Assembly: GCF_017068395.1 (NCBI RefSeq)
Contig: NZ_CP070619.1
Span: forward strand, 4,030,001-4,094,000
Reading direction: 5' to 3'
Source: Rhodococcus pseudokoreensis
GTDB taxonomy: Bacteria > Actinomycetota > Actinomycetes > Mycobacteriales > Mycobacteriaceae
Length of the DNA stretch: 64,000 nucleotides
Shown here: positions 1-8,575 of the stretch, in pieces
Layout of the letters: every line of letters starts with the position of its first letter
How positions within the stretch are numbered: position 1 is the stretch's first letter
Made by a program: the position numbers and the translations under genes
The notes under the pieces: generated by a model
Databases searched by the model: none
Told to the model about the DNA's origin: nothing
The model's input: only the letters and a program-made list of their open reading frames with translations

Positions 1-100
1 CGGCGGCCATGGCGTAGGGCACGCACCGCCCGGGGAGGGTGTCGAGTTGCGGAGCGGCGGTGTGGACGTCGTCCAGAGCGGGGATGTCGAAGATGGTCAT
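1..100 (-). CDS. N-terminal fragment of an unidentified protein
   Basis: The first 33 codons of a minus-strand gene that leaves the window at its left edge. The ATG at 100 overlaps the TGA of the upstream esterase gene in an ATGA junction, so the two are probably translationally coupled and may act in one pathway. The visible peptide begins MTIFDIPALDDVHTA and has no recognisable motif. I cannot assign a function; the coupling to a carboxylesterase is the only clue. Confidence 0.6.
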   Translation of the reverse strand, partial: MTIFDIPALDDVHTAAPQLDTLPGRCVPYAMAA

Positions 101-1128
101 GCGTGTGTACCTGATTTCAGAGTGTGCGAGAAGAACGCCTCGACCGCCGCGAACGACGCAGTGGGGTACCGCTCGGTGAAGGCACGCCCGAAGTCGCTCA
201 CTGCGTGGGTCGAGGCCGGCGCGTGCGGATCTCGCTCGAGATGCCCTTGGTCGAGGGTCTGGTCGGGACCGAGTTCGAGGACGTGGCCGGGGTTGAAGAA
301 CCCGTGCCCGAAACCCTCGATCAGATAGAGAACGGCGTCGTTGCCGTTGGCGACGAGCGCGTCGTACAACGCCACGCTCTGCGTGGACGGCACCAGATTG
401 TCGCCGAGCCCGTGCATGATCAGAAACGGCGGCGCTCCGGACGTCACATGCAGTGCGGGGCTGGCGGATCTTGCCGCGTCCAACCGGTCGCGGATCGCGC
501 CGCCGAGCAGCGACGCCTCCGGGGACTGGTCCTCGGCCGGTGCCCGCTGCGCGGAGAGGTCGACGAGACCGGGCAGGTCGGCGGGGCCGTAGCCGTCGAC
601 GACGGCCTGCACCGCACTGTCGACGGTCACGGGATCTTCCCCGGGCAATCGTGTTGTGGCCGAATGCACTCCGGCCAGCGCGGCGAGGTGCCCGCCGGCC
701 GAAGAGCCCCACACACCGATCCGGTCGGGGTCGATGCCGTGGCCGTCGGCGTTGGCGCGCAGCCAGCGCACCGCCCGCCGGACGTCGAAGATCTGGCCGG
801 GGTGGCAGGTGCCGGGCGCAAGCCGGTAGTCGATGCTGACCATGACGTAGCCGTGTCCTGCGAAGTGCTGCACCAGATCCGGGCATGCAGTGCGGTCTTG
901 AAGCCGCCAACCTCCACCGTGAAGCCACACGATCGCAGGCAAGGGATGCGCTGCCTCGGCGGGGCGTACGAGATCGAGTAACAGATCGGGGGCGTACTCG
1001 ACGGTGGATCGGCGGACGACGGTCGAAGCCGTGTCCAAGGGACTGAACTCCTTCGGATGCAGGACCCGGGCCTGGGTCGCCGCTCGCGCGGTTGTAAGGC
1101 CCTTCCTTAGATCACTGCTGCCGGGCAC
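97..1128 (-). CDS. Alpha/beta hydrolase, HSL-type carboxylesterase/lipase
   Basis: A cytoplasmic esterase of the hormone-sensitive-lipase family, predicted to hydrolyse short acyl or aryl esters; the substrate is unknown. Seen in the 343-residue product: the oxyanion motif HGGGW at about residues 70-74, the nucleophile elbow GSSAGG at 141-146 with Ser143, and candidate acid and base at Asp243 (GLGDN) and His275 (FGHGF). The order matches the family and no catalytic residue is missing. The N-terminal 40 residues are poorly conserved in character, so a later start is possible. The TGA overlaps the ATG of the next gene downstream. No signal peptide is visible. Confidence 0.85.
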   Translation of the reverse strand: MPGSSDLRKGLTTARAATQARVLHPKEFSPLDTASTVVRRSTVEYAPDLLLDLVRPAEAAHPLPAIVWLHGGGWRLQDRTACPDLVQHFAGHGYVMVSIDYRLAPGTCHPGQIFDVRRAVRWLRANADGHGIDPDRIGVWGSSAGGHLAALAGVHSATTRLPGEDPVTVDSAVQAVVDGYGPADLPGLVDLSAQRAPAEDQSPEASLLGGAIRDRLDAARSASPALHVTSGAPPFLIMHGLGDNLVPSTQSVALYDALVANGNDAVLYLIEGFGHGFFNPGHVLELGPDQTLDQGHLERDPHAPASTHAVSDFGRAFTERYPTASFAAVEAFFSHTLKSGTHA

Positions 1129-1171
1129 TGTAGCAGCTTCCGCAACCCGAACGGAAGCAGCCGCGGCGGCG

Positions 1172-1948
1172 CTACCCGGCGATCTGCGCGTGCATCTCCC
1201 ACACGATGATCTCGGCGCCGGTGTCGGTGGTCATCTGCTGTCCACCGCCACCGCTCAGCCGGACGGCGTCCCCTTCGGCCAGGATGCCGACACCCTCCAG
1301 AGAGGCTTCGCCGCGCGCGACGAAGACGTGGAGGAACGGGGCATCGGGCAGGGTGATGGGCGCCTGGCCGGGCTGCAGCCGTGCGACGTGCATCGCGGCG
1401 TACTTGTTCTTGATGCGGATCGCCGAGTGGTCGGCGTGGCCCGGCATGCCGGACGCAACGGGGACCAGTCCGCCGGTGAGCAACTCGTGGTCGATTTCGA
1501 GTTGCTCGTAGCCCGGGGTGATCCCGGCTTCGTCGGGGACGACCCACATCTGGATGAAGTGGACCGGATCGCGGTGTTCGTCGGCGTCTCCCTGCAGTCG
1601 CCACGAGTCGTTCTTCTCCGAGTGCAGGATTCCGGTTCCCGCGCTCATGCGCTGGGCGAGTCCGGGGTAGATGACGCCGGAGTGGCCCATCGAATCCTGG
1701 TGTACCAGCGAACCCTGGAGCACCCAGGTGACGATCTCCATGTCCTGGTGCGGGTGGGTGTCGAAACCCTGTCCGGGGTCGACGATGTCGTCGTTGTTGA
1801 CCATGAGCACACCATGGTGGGTGTTAGCTGGGTCGTAGTGGTTGCTGAACGAGAAGGAATGCTTGGAATCGAGCCAGCCCACGTTCGTCTTGAAGCGGTC
1901 GTCGGCGCGGCGGACGTCGAGACGGGGTGGGGTCAGGGCGGCAGTCAT
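1172..1948 (-). CDS. Pirin family protein (cupin, possible quercetinase)
   Basis: A 258-residue bicupin of the pirin/YhhW family. The pirin metal-site pattern is visible: His65 and His67 in HPHQD, then His109 and Glu111 in ILHSE, with the conserved GTGILHSE turn in the N-terminal cupin. Family members bind Fe or another divalent metal; some bacterial ones have quercetin 2,3-dioxygenase activity and others act as redox-sensitive regulators, so the activity here is uncertain. It lies 36 bp downstream of the VOC gene on the same strand, suggesting co-transcription from the MarR-controlled divergent promoter. Confidence 0.88.
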   Translation of the reverse strand: MTAALTPPRLDVRRADDRFKTNVGWLDSKHSFSFSNHYDPANTHHGVLMVNNDDIVDPGQGFDTHPHQDMEIVTWVLQGSLVHQDSMGHSGVIYPGLAQRMSAGTGILHSEKNDSWRLQGDADEHRDPVHFIQMWVVPDEAGITPGYEQLEIDHELLTGGLVPVASGMPGHADHSAIRIKNKYAAMHVARLQPGQAPITLPDAPFLHVFVARGEASLEGVGILAEGDAVRLSGGGGQQMTTDTGAEIIVWEMHAQIAG

Positions 1949-1984
1949 GAGTGAATCCTTTCCAGAATTTTCACAGCAGGGTTT

Positions 1985-2494
1985 TCACAGAACGTGTGAG
2001 CCGTACATTTCGCCGAGCGGGTCGGCGATGAGTTCGAGGCGGGCACCGTCGGGGTCGCGGAAGTACAGCGACACCTCACTGTGTTCGATGAGTTCGACGC
2101 CGGCGTCGACCAGTTTCGTGCGCAGGTGATTCCACCGGTCGGGTTCGACGCTGATCGCGATGTGATGGAGTCCGCCGAGCACTTCCTGGTACGGCCCGAT
2201 GTCGAGGCCCGGGAAGTCGAAGAAGGCGAGCAGGTTGCTGTTGCCGATGTCGAAGAAGAAGTGCGAAGACCCGGGGTAGTCGCGATTCTCGATCAGTTCG
2301 GTCAGCGGGAACTCGAGGAGATCCTGATAGAACCGGACGGTGCGCTCGACGTCGCTGCTGATCAGCGCGGTGTGGTGGAGTCCGCGGGCCGAGGATGCGG
2401 GCCGCGACGACACGGGCTTCAGGTGCTCGGCGCGGATCCGGTCGCGTTGCGCCGCGAACCTCTGGGAGCGCTCCTGCTCGTCTGTGGTGCTCAT
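1985..2494 (-). CDS. VOC family (glyoxalase/dioxygenase fold) protein
   Basis: A 169-residue single vicinal-oxygen-chelate protein. It has a positively charged N-terminal lead of about 35 residues, then paired beta-alpha-beta-beta-beta repeats: GLHHTALISSDVERTVRFYQ opens the first and GLHHIAISVEP the second, and the end carries YFRDPDGARLELI. The metal ligands expected of the fold (His in the HHTA and HHIA strands, Glu near the end) are present. The substrate is unknown. It is transcribed divergently from the marR gene across a perfect 10-bp inverted repeat, so it is probably a direct MarR target. The start at 2494 is the only in-frame ATG that begins a plausible N-terminus. Confidence 0.85.
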   Translation of the reverse strand: MSTTDEQERSQRFAAQRDRIRAEHLKPVSSRPASSARGLHHTALISSDVERTVRFYQDLLEFPLTELIENRDYPGSSHFFFDIGNSNLLAFFDFPGLDIGPYQEVLGGLHHIAISVEPDRWNHLRTKLVDAGVELIEHSEVSLYFRDPDGARLELIADPLGEMYGSHVL

Positions 2495-2555
2495 TGCCCG
2501 AACCCCTCTCCGCGAAACGCCGATGATTGCGCTTTCAACTATCACCACAGTACAC

Positions 2556-2581
2556 CAAGTAGTTGCGCTGTCAACTACTTG
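2556..2581. promoter_or_regulatory. MarR operator, perfect inverted repeat
   Basis: CAAGTAGTTG, six bases, then CAACTACTTG: perfect 10-bp arms between the divergent VOC and marR genes. A -35-like TTGCGC at 2563-2568 and a -10-like TATGCT at 2585-2590 sit on it for the marR gene, so binding would block that promoter. Related half-sites recur before the YceI gene. Confidence 0.7.
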
Positions 2582-2596
2582 GGATATGCTGGTCCC

Positions 2597-3058
2597 GTGG
2601 AACCGACCAGATGGCTCAGCGCCGAGGAACAGAACACGTGGCGCGCCTACCTGGACGCCACCCGACTGCTCCTGCAGGCACTCGATCGGCAGCTCACCCG
2701 CGACGCCGGCATCTCCTTCACCGACTTCGAACTTCTCGTCGTGCTGTCGGAAGCGCCGCAGCGGCAACTGCGGATGCGCGAACTCGCCGACGCCGTCACC
2801 ACGACCCGCAGTGGCGTGACCCGGGCGATCAACCGGCTGGTCGAGGCGGGCTGGGTGCGCCGGGTGGAATGCGAGGACGACAAGCGGGGAATGCTCGCCG
2901 AGTTGACCGACGCCGGCGCCGAGAAACTCGCCGCCGCCAGCCCCGGACACGTGGCAGAGGTGCGTCGGAACATGTTCGACCTGCTCAGCCCCCGGGACGT
3001 CGTCATCCTCGGGCACGACTTCGGCGAAATGCGCGCCCACCTGCTGGAAAACCCCTGA
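2597..3058 (+). CDS. MarR family transcriptional regulator
   Basis: A 153-residue winged-helix regulator. The recognition region is visible: an LRMRELADAV helix, then TTRSGVTRAINRLVEAGWV (recognition helix and wing entry), then the acidic wing with DKRGMLAELTDAG. Flanking helices form the usual dimer interface. The GTG at 2597 was chosen because nothing upstream in frame looks coding. The predicted -10 hexamer ends only 7 bp before it, so the mRNA is probably leaderless. It likely represses itself, the divergent VOC/pirin genes and, by operator similarity, the downstream YceI gene. The ligand is unknown. Confidence 0.88.
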   Translation: MEPTRWLSAEEQNTWRAYLDATRLLLQALDRQLTRDAGISFTDFELLVVLSEAPQRQLRMRELADAVTTTRSGVTRAINRLVEAGWVRRVECEDDKRGMLAELTDAGAEKLAAASPGHVAEVRRNMFDLLSPRDVVILGHDFGEMRAHLLENP

Positions 3059-3081
3059 TCCACCCACCGGAAAGGCTGGTC

Positions 3082-3558
3082 ATGAGCAGCACCTCAGCGC
3101 AGAACGACTACGTCCACATCGACAAGCAGAGCCCGGCCGTCTATCAGGCGCAGATCGGCGTCGCCAAGGCCATCCGTCACGCGACCACCGAGGCCGGGAT
3201 GGACCGGCGGTTCGTCGAGTTGATCAACGTGCGCGTCTCCCAGATCAACCGCTGCGCATACTGCCTGGACGTACACGTCGCCGCAGCGCTCGCGGCGGGC
3301 GAGACCCAGCAGCGCCTCGCGGTCCTACCTGCCTGGCGGGAGACGGCACTGTTCTCCGAACGCGAGGTCGCGGCTCTCACGCTGGCCGAGTCGATCACCA
3401 CCCTCCCGGACGCACACAGTCAGGACGCCGACTACGCCTTCGCGCGGCGGTATCTGTCCGAGCAGGAGATCTCCACGGTGAGCTGGATCGCCGTCACGAT
3501 GAACGCCTTCAACCGGATCTCCATCGTCAGCCGCCACCAGGTCCAGCCGAAGCCGTAA
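3082..3558 (+). CDS. Carboxymuconolactone decarboxylase/AhpD-like protein
   Basis: A 158-residue AhpD-fold protein with the redox motif CAYC followed by LDVH (residues about 56-63), the CxxC-x3-H arrangement of AhpD-type alkylhydroperoxidases. This favours peroxide or thiol chemistry over gamma-carboxymuconolactone decarboxylation, where the cysteines are absent. An AAAGG ribosome site lies 6 bases before the ATG, and the gene follows marR by 23 bp. With the pirin, VOC and YceI neighbours it suggests a small stress or electrophile response regulon. The physiological substrate cannot be read from sequence. Confidence 0.85.
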   Translation: MSSTSAQNDYVHIDKQSPAVYQAQIGVAKAIRHATTEAGMDRRFVELINVRVSQINRCAYCLDVHVAAALAAGETQQRLAVLPAWRETALFSEREVAALTLAESITTLPDAHSQDADYAFARRYLSEQEISTVSWIAVTMNAFNRISIVSRHQVQPKP

Positions 3559-3587
3559 CCGCACTTCACCCACCTTTCACAGATTTT

Positions 3588-3640
3588 AGTTGACATTGCA
3601 ACGACTTCTCTCTAACTTAGTAGTTGCAGATTCAATTACC
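3588..3640 (+). promoter_or_regulatory. Promoter and MarR-like operators of the yceI gene
   Basis: TTGACA at 3590-3595, a 17-bp spacer and TAACTT at 3613-3618 form a near-consensus housekeeping promoter. Two sequences related to the upstream MarR operator overlap it: AGTTG-5-GCAAC at 3588-3602, across the -35, and AGTAGTTGC followed by TTCAATTACC at 3619-3640, just after the -10. MarR repression is inferred. Confidence 0.6.
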
Positions 3641-3677
3641 TCGATTCGAGTGCCCCGTTCACCGTCAAGGAGTTTTC

Positions 3678-4232
3678 ATGACCACCGCCACCGCCACCCT
3701 CCCCAACCTCACCGCCGGAACCTGGACCATCGACACCGTCCACTCCACCGTCGGCTTCTCCGTCCGCCACCTCATGGTCAGCAAGGTCCGCGGCACCTTC
3801 AACGACTTCGCAGGCGCGATCACCGTCGCCGAGGACGGCACCACCGCCGTCACCGCCGAAATCCAGGTCGCGTCCATCGACACCAAGAACACCGACCGCG
3901 ACGCCCACATCAAGTCCGCCGACTTCTTCGACGCCGAGCAGTACCCCACCGCCACCTTCACCTCCACCGCCGTCCGCGCCAAGGGCGACGACTACGTGAT
4001 CGAGGGTGACTTCACCCTCCACGGCGTCACCCGGCAGGTCGAGCTCGCCCTCGAGTTCAACGGCGTCAACCCCGGCATGGGCAACGGACCGGTCGCCGGC
4101 TTCGAAGCCACCACCGTCCTCAACCGCAAGGACTTCGGCATCACCATCGACATGCCCCTCGAAGGCGGCGGCGCCGTCGTCGGCGACAAGATCACCATCA
4201 CCCTCGAGATCGAGGCCGCCCTGCAGGCCTGA
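3678..4232 (+). CDS. YceI family lipid-binding-like protein
   Basis: A 184-residue protein made of one YceI domain, a lipocalin-like beta barrel that in characterised members binds isoprenoids or amphipathic molecules. Visible family features are the opening GTWTIDTVHSTVGFSVRHLM, the NTDRDAHIKSADFFDAEQYP stretch, and the C-terminal LNRKDFGI. There is no signal peptide, so this version is cytoplasmic, unlike periplasmic E. coli YceI. An AAGGAG ribosome site precedes the ATG by 6 bases. Its promoter overlaps MarR-type half-sites, linking it to the marR neighbourhood. Confidence 0.9.
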   Translation: MTTATATLPNLTAGTWTIDTVHSTVGFSVRHLMVSKVRGTFNDFAGAITVAEDGTTAVTAEIQVASIDTKNTDRDAHIKSADFFDAEQYPTATFTSTAVRAKGDDYVIEGDFTLHGVTRQVELALEFNGVNPGMGNGPVAGFEATTVLNRKDFGITIDMPLEGGGAVVGDKITITLEIEAALQA

Positions 4233-4248
4233 CCCACCAGCACCACCC

Positions 4249-4280
4249 GCGCCCCGTCGTCCACCCGGACGACGGGGCGC
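4249..4280 (+). terminator. Strong hairpin after the yceI gene
   Basis: Perfect 14-bp arms (4249-4262 and 4267-4280, all G/C/T against the complement) with a 4-base loop, 16 bp after the YceI stop. There is no T-tract, as is common in actinobacteria. Confidence 0.7.
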
Positions 4281-4417
4281 GGTCGTCGTGAACACGACGC
4301 AACACTTTCGATCCACGTGATCCAGGTCATTGTGATCTTGGGCCGCCTCGAGTGACCCTGGCCCCTTCGATGTCGGAGCCCGTTCGATGTCGGCGACCGC
4401 GAAACGAAGGTGACCAC

Positions 4418-4657
4418 ATGGGTAGCGACTCCGAACTCTCGTTCGCTCTCGACCTCACGCTGGACGAAGCGCGGCGGCGCAGCGCTGTCCTCGAAGCGAT
4501 CGGCGAGGACTGGGACCCTGTCGCCGTGCTGGCGGAGGAAGAGCGGGCGTACGACATGCTGTACTCCGGGCTCGACCCCGAGCAGCAGCGCATCTACGAC
4601 GAACTGGTGCAGGCGGGTGTGCTCCCGGATCGGACGGTGGGCCGTGTTGCCGATTGA
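4418..4657 (+). CDS. Small DUF6400-type protein
   Basis: A 79-residue acidic, helix-rich protein. The core LDLTLDEARRRSAVLEAIGE followed by DWDPVAVLAEEE and YSGLDPEQQRIYDEL matches what I remember of the DUF6400 family of actinobacteria, which has no known function. The start at 4418 follows GAAGG; an in-frame upstream extension looks non-coding. Its last 14 bases overlap the next small gene, so the two are probably made together. Confidence 0.7.
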   Translation: MGSDSELSFALDLTLDEARRRSAVLEAIGEDWDPVAVLAEEERAYDMLYSGLDPEQQRIYDELVQAGVLPDRTVGRVAD

Positions 4658-4880
4658 TCCCACCGCGGACTTCTCCCGTCGCGCCTGGTTGCCGTGCCCG
4701 GGCTGCGACCACGGCTCGACCTGCGGCGACTGCGGGTCCGGCCGCAACTGCGACCGGCACTGGCAGTACCTGCTGAGCAGTCAGGGAACCCACGTGCACC
4801 TGCAGTGCCCCGATTGCACGCACGTGTGGAGCATCGACACCCGCCACGGGCGGCCGCGGCGGGGCCGGAAGGCCGCGTAG
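4644..4880 (+). CDS. Small cysteine-rich zinc-ribbon protein
   Basis: A 78-residue protein with four CxxC-like knuckles: CPGC, CGDC with a nearby GRNC, and CPDC, plus histidines in HWQYLL and HVHLQC. This implies one or two bound zinc ions and possible nucleic-acid or protein binding. The GTG at 4644 lies inside the end of the preceding DUF6400-type gene, which indicates translational coupling and a joint role. The end is very basic (RPRRGRKA). Function unknown. A later start at the SRRAW region cannot be ruled out. Confidence 0.65.
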   Translation: MLPIDPTADFSRRAWLPCPGCDHGSTCGDCGSGRNCDRHWQYLLSSQGTHVHLQCPDCTHVWSIDTRHGRPRRGRKAA

Positions 4881-4900
4881 GCACGGTCCGATCGGCTGGT

Positions 4901-5683
4901 TCAGCCGCGGCTCCGCGGCCGGTCGGCGAGCAGTTGGGTGAGCCGGTGCGCCTCGCGGAGGAGGAATTCTCCCAGCTCGCGGCGTCGTTCCTCACGGAAC
5001 CGGCTCTCCACGCCGGTGATGCTCAGCGCCCAGGCCGGTGATCCCTGGGTGTCGAAGACGGCGGCGCCCATCCCCCAACTGCCCTCGACGAGCAGTCCGG
5101 GGTTGACGGTGTAGCCGTTGAGGCGGGTCTCCGCGATGCGCTCGGCGATCTTCTCCCGGCTGTGCTGCAGCCCCCATTCGCCGGTGACGTCGGCGCGCGC
5201 CAGGTACTCGTCGATCTCGCGGTCCGGCAGGTGCGACAGGATGACCATCCCCGCCGTCGCCACCCCCAGCGGAAATCGGATTCCGATGTGCAGTACGTGC
5301 GAGCGCAGCGGGAAACTGCCCTCCTCGCTCGCAATGCAGACCGTCTCGTCGCCGCGGCGAGCGGACAGGAACACGCTTTCGCCGGTCTCGCGAGCGAGAT
5401 CGCGGAGGATGTCGCGGGAGCGATCCGTGATGTCGTACCGGCTGGCGGCGAGCGAGCCGAGCAGATACAGCTCGGGTCCGAGCGACCATTTGCCCGACTT
5501 CAGGTCGCGGTCGACCAGCCCCTCCTCGGCCAGCGAGACGAGGAGGCGATGCACGGTGGGGCGGGCGAGACCCGTCTCCCGCGCCAGGGCGGACGTCGAG
5601 GATCCCGAGGATTCGAGGGCCGCGACGGCCCGCAGGATCGATCCCACCCGGTGGATGACCTGTGGCCGCTGCGCCTCGTTCAT
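4901..5683 (-). CDS. IclR family transcriptional regulator
   Basis: A 260-residue IclR protein. The N-terminal winged helix runs over about residues 10-70 (SSTSALARETGLARPTVHRL is the helix-turn-helix), followed by the GAF-like effector domain with the family signatures ARRGDETVCIA, HIGIRFPLGVATAGM and GYTVNPGLLVEGSWGMGAAV. It is transcribed divergently from the CoA-transferase/thiolase operon across about 200 bp, so it is probably the local regulator of acetoacetate or related keto-acid use. The effector is unknown. The start at 5683 is the first ATG with a natural IclR N-terminus. Confidence 0.88.
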   Translation of the reverse strand: MNEAQRPQVIHRVGSILRAVAALESSGSSTSALARETGLARPTVHRLLVSLAEEGLVDRDLKSGKWSLGPELYLLGSLAASRYDITDRSRDILRDLARETGESVFLSARRGDETVCIASEEGSFPLRSHVLHIGIRFPLGVATAGMVILSHLPDREIDEYLARADVTGEWGLQHSREKIAERIAETRLNGYTVNPGLLVEGSWGMGAAVFDTQGSPAWALSITGVESRFREERRRELGEFLLREAHRLTQLLADRPRSRG

Positions 5684-5810
5684 GACCGGAGTATACGTCC
5701 ACTCAGTGAACGCTCTTGTCCACGACGTCCAGACCGCGAGCAACATGTCGGATCTCCTTGAAATGCATGAAGCGACCCCTTTTAGTGGAGCAAAGCCCGT
5801 CGCAGAGGAC

Positions 5811-5825
5811 GTCCACTGGATGGAC
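5811..5825. promoter_or_regulatory. Candidate IclR operator
   Basis: GTCCA-CTGGA-TGGAC, a 5-bp inverted repeat in the iclR/scoA divergent region. GTCCA also occurs near 5697. Short arms make this a weak call. Confidence 0.3.
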
Positions 5826-5881
5826 GAAATGTCGCGGGAAGGCGGTTTCGCCGGGTTCGGCGGCCAGAAGAAAGGATGCAC

Positions 5882-6649
5882 ATGGGATCGAGAGTGTTCG
5901 ACACCCCGGAAGAAGCTGTCGCGGACGTGTCCGACGGCGCGACGATCGCCGTGGGCGGATTCGGCCTGTGCGGAATCCCCGACGCGCTGATCCGCGCGCT
6001 CGCCGACTCGGGTGTCGGGAACCTCGAGGTCTTCTCCAACAACTGCGGCGTGGACGACCACGGGCTCGGGATCCTGCTGGGCGCCCGCCAGATCAGCCGG
6101 GTCACCGCGTCGTACGTCGGCGAGAACAAGGAATTCGCCCGCCAGTACCTCTCCGGTGAGCTCGAGGTGGAACTCACCCCGCAGGGCACGCTCGCCGAAC
6201 GCCTCCGGGCCGGCGGTGCGGGCATCCCCGCGTTCTTCACCCCCGCCGGTGTGGGCAGCCCGGTCGCCGACGGCGGCCTGCCGTGGCGCTACGCCGCCGA
6301 CGGTTCCGTCGCGCTCGCGTCGCCCGCCAAGGAAACCCGGCAGTTCGGCGACAAGCGCTACGTCCTCGAACTCGGCATCACCGCCGACTTCGCCCTGGTC
6401 CACGCGCTGCGCGGCGACACCGCCGGCAACCTCGTCTTCGACAAGACGGCCCTGAACTTCAACCCCCTCGCGGCCATGGCCGGGAAGGTGACCATCGCGC
6501 AGGTCGAGGAACTCGTCCCCGCGGGCACCATCGATCCCGCCCAGGTGCACCTGCCCGGTGTCTTCGTTCAGCGCATCGTCGAGACCGGCCCCCAGAACAA
6601 GCGGATCGAGAAGCGGACAGTCAGCAGCACGGAAGGAGCCACTCGATGA
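5882..6649 (+). CDS. scoA: 3-oxoacid CoA-transferase subunit A (SCOT type)
   Basis: A 255-residue alpha subunit of a family I CoA-transferase that moves CoA from succinyl-CoA to acetoacetate or a similar 3-oxoacid. It shows the CoA-binding motif GGFGLCGIP near residue 25, then [12 protein letters not shown] and the stretch [20 protein letters not shown]. The long close similarity I recall is to Bacillus ScoA-type SCOT rather than to PcaI. Of two adjacent ATGs the second (5882) is used because AGAAAGGA is correctly spaced from it. It overlaps subunit B by an ATGA. Preceding IclR regulator and following thiolase support acetoacetate catabolism. Confidence 0.88.
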   Translation: MGSRVFDTPEEAVADVSDGATIAVGGFGLCGIPDALIRALADSGVGNLEVFSNNCGVDDHGLGILLGARQISRVTASYVGENKEFARQYLSGELEVELTPQGTLAERLRAGGAGIPAFFTPAGVGSPVADGGLPWRYAADGSVALASPAKETRQFGDKRYVLELGITADFALVHALRGDTAGNLVFDKTALNFNPLAAMAGKVTIAQVEELVPAGTIDPAQVHLPGVFVQRIVETGPQNKRIEKRTVSSTEGATR

Positions 6650-7308
6650 CCGGCACCAACGGATGGACACGTGACCAGATGGCCGCCCGCGCGGCCGCGG
6701 AGATGGTCGACGGCGAATACGTCAACCTCGGCATCGGACTGCCGACGCTGATCCCCGGATACCTCGGCACCGACGTCACCGTCACCCTGCATTCGGAGAA
6801 CGGGATCCTCGGCACCGGCCCCTACCCCACCGACGACAACGTCGACCCCGACCTGATCAACGCGGGCAAGGAGACGGTCACCGTCAACGCCGGCGCCGCG
6901 TTCTTCGATTCGGCGCTGTCGTTCGGCATGATCCGCGGCGGCCACATCGACACCGCCGTCCTCGGTGGCATGCAGGTTTCCCGCACCGGCGACCTCGCCA
7001 ACTGGATGGTTCCCGGCAAGATGGTCAAGGGCATGGGCGGCGCGATGGACCTCGTGCACGGGGCGAGCCGCGTCATCGTCCTCATGGAACACACCGACCG
7101 GGACGGCAACCCCAAGATCATCGACACCTGCACCCTGCCGCTGACCGGCCAGGGCGTCGTCAACCGCATCATCACCAACCTCGCCGTCATCGACGTGGTC
7201 GGCGACGGCACCCTCGCCCTGCGTGAGGTCGCCCCCGGTGTCACCGTCGACGACGTCGTCGCCGCCACCGGAACCCCCCTCGAGATCCGCGAATCCGCGC
7301 TCGTCTGA
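6646..7308 (+). CDS. scoB: 3-oxoacid CoA-transferase subunit B (SCOT type)
   Basis: A 220-residue beta subunit partnering the upstream gene. The catalytic glutamate is Glu51 in [10 protein letters not shown], the ENG signature of family I CoA-transferases, which forms the glutamyl-CoA thioester. [20 protein letters not shown] and [11 protein letters not shown] are typical of the SCOT/PcaJ beta subunit. Start and stop of the two subunits overlap by ATGA, giving coupled translation and equal amounts. The length is normal for bacterial ScoB. Confidence 0.9.
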   Translation: MTGTNGWTRDQMAARAAAEMVDGEYVNLGIGLPTLIPGYLGTDVTVTLHSENGILGTGPYPTDDNVDPDLINAGKETVTVNAGAAFFDSALSFGMIRGGHIDTAVLGGMQVSRTGDLANWMVPGKMVKGMGGAMDLVHGASRVIVLMEHTDRDGNPKIIDTCTLPLTGQGVVNRIITNLAVIDVVGDGTLALREVAPGVTVDDVVAATGTPLEIRESALV

Positions 7309-7340
7309 CCGACATTCGACACGACACCAAGGACATACCC

Positions 7341-8540
7341 ATGACTGCACGCACCAGGTCCGTCATCGTCGCCGGGGCCCGGACCCCCGTCGGCCGGCTG
7401 ACGGGTTCACTCGCCACCCTCTCCGGATCCGACCTCGGCGGCATCGCCATCAAGGGCGCGCTCGACAAGGCCGGGGTGGCACCGGAACTGGTGGAGTACG
7501 TGATCATGGGGCAGGTCCTCACTGCCGGCGCCGGTCAGATCCCGGCCCGGCAGGCCGCGGTCGCCGCGGGCATCCCGATGTCGGTGCCCGCCGTGACCGT
7601 CAACAAGGTGTGCCTGTCCGGTCTCGACGCCATCGCGCTCGCCGACCAGCTGATCCGCGCCGGCGAGTTCGATGTCGTCGTCGCCGGTGGGCAGGAGTCG
7701 ATGTCCCAGGCGCCGCACCTGCTCCCAGGTTCACGGGGCGGTTTCAAGTACGGCGACACCACCCTCGTCGACCACCTCGCCTACGACGGCCTCTACGACA
7801 TCTTCACCGACCAGGCGATGGGCGCGCTCACCGAGACCCGGAACGCGAACACCGACAAGATCAGTCGCGAGGAGCAGGACGCCTTCGCCGCCGCGTCGCA
7901 TCAGCGTGCCGCTGCCGCGTGGAAGAACGGCCTCTTCGACGACGAGGTCGTTCCCGTCACCATCCCGCAGCGCAGGGGTGAGCCGGTCGTCGTCACCGAG
8001 GACGAAGGCGTCCGCGCCGACACCACGGCCGAGTCGCTGTCGAAGCTGCGTCCCGCGTTCAGCAAGGACGGCACCGTCACCGCCGGGTCCGCGTCGCAGA
8101 TCTCCGACGGCGCCGCGGCCGTCGTGGTGATGAGCAAGGCCAAGGCCGAGGAACTCGGGCTCGAATGGATCGCCGAGATCGGCGCCCACGGCGTCGTCGC
8201 CGGTCCGGATTCGACGCTCCAGCAGCAGCCCGCCAACGCCATCGACAAGGCCTGCGCCCGGGAGGGACTCGACGCTTCCGCCCTCGATCTCGTCGAGATC
8301 AACGAGGCCTTCGCCGCCGTCGGCATCGAGTCGACCCGGCAACTCGGAATCGACCCGTCGAAGGTCAACGTGAACGGCGGCGCCATCGCCATCGGGCATC
8401 CGCTCGGCGCGTCGGGTGCACGGGTCGTGCTGCACCTCGCGCTCGAGCTGAAGCGACGCGGTGGTGGAACCGGCGCAGCCGCGCTGTGCGGCGGCGGCGG
8501 ACAGGGCGACGCCCTGATCCTCCACGTGCCGGGAGAATGA
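7341..8540 (+). CDS. Acetyl-CoA C-acetyltransferase (thiolase)
   Basis: A 399-residue thiolase. The acyl-accepting nucleophile is Cys91 (NKVCLSG), with His353 in [16 protein letters not shown] and the acid/base Cys383 in CGGGGQG. The CGGGGQG ending matches acetoacetyl-CoA thiolases more closely than the beta-ketoadipyl-CoA thiolases of PcaF type. With ScoAB just upstream (32 bp gap) the three genes convert acetoacetate to acetoacetyl-CoA and then to two acetyl-CoA. It could still accept other 3-ketoacyl-CoAs. All catalytic residues are present. Confidence 0.92.
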   Translation: MTARTRSVIVAGARTPVGRLTGSLATLSGSDLGGIAIKGALDKAGVAPELVEYVIMGQVLTAGAGQIPARQAAVAAGIPMSVPAVTVNKVCLSGLDAIALADQLIRAGEFDVVVAGGQESMSQAPHLLPGSRGGFKYGDTTLVDHLAYDGLYDIFTDQAMGALTETRNANTDKISREEQDAFAAASHQRAAAAWKNGLFDDEVVPVTIPQRRGEPVVVTEDEGVRADTTAESLSKLRPAFSKDGTVTAGSASQISDGAAAVVVMSKAKAEELGLEWIAEIGAHGVVAGPDSTLQQQPANAIDKACAREGLDASALDLVEINEAFAAVGIESTRQLGIDPSKVNVNGGAIAIGHPLGASGARVVLHLALELKRRGGGTGAAALCGGGGQGDALILHVPGE

Positions 8541-8575
8541 CCCCCACTCTCGCCCAATAGGTTTCGCTCAGCGAT

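Noticed and set aside
5882..8540. Annotation of the CoA-transferase/thiolase genes as pcaIJF (beta-ketoadipate pathway).
   Set aside because: The alpha subunit agrees better with SCOT (ScoA) and the thiolase ends CGGGGQG as in acetoacetyl-CoA thiolases; no other pca genes are present. PcaIJF remains a lesser possibility.
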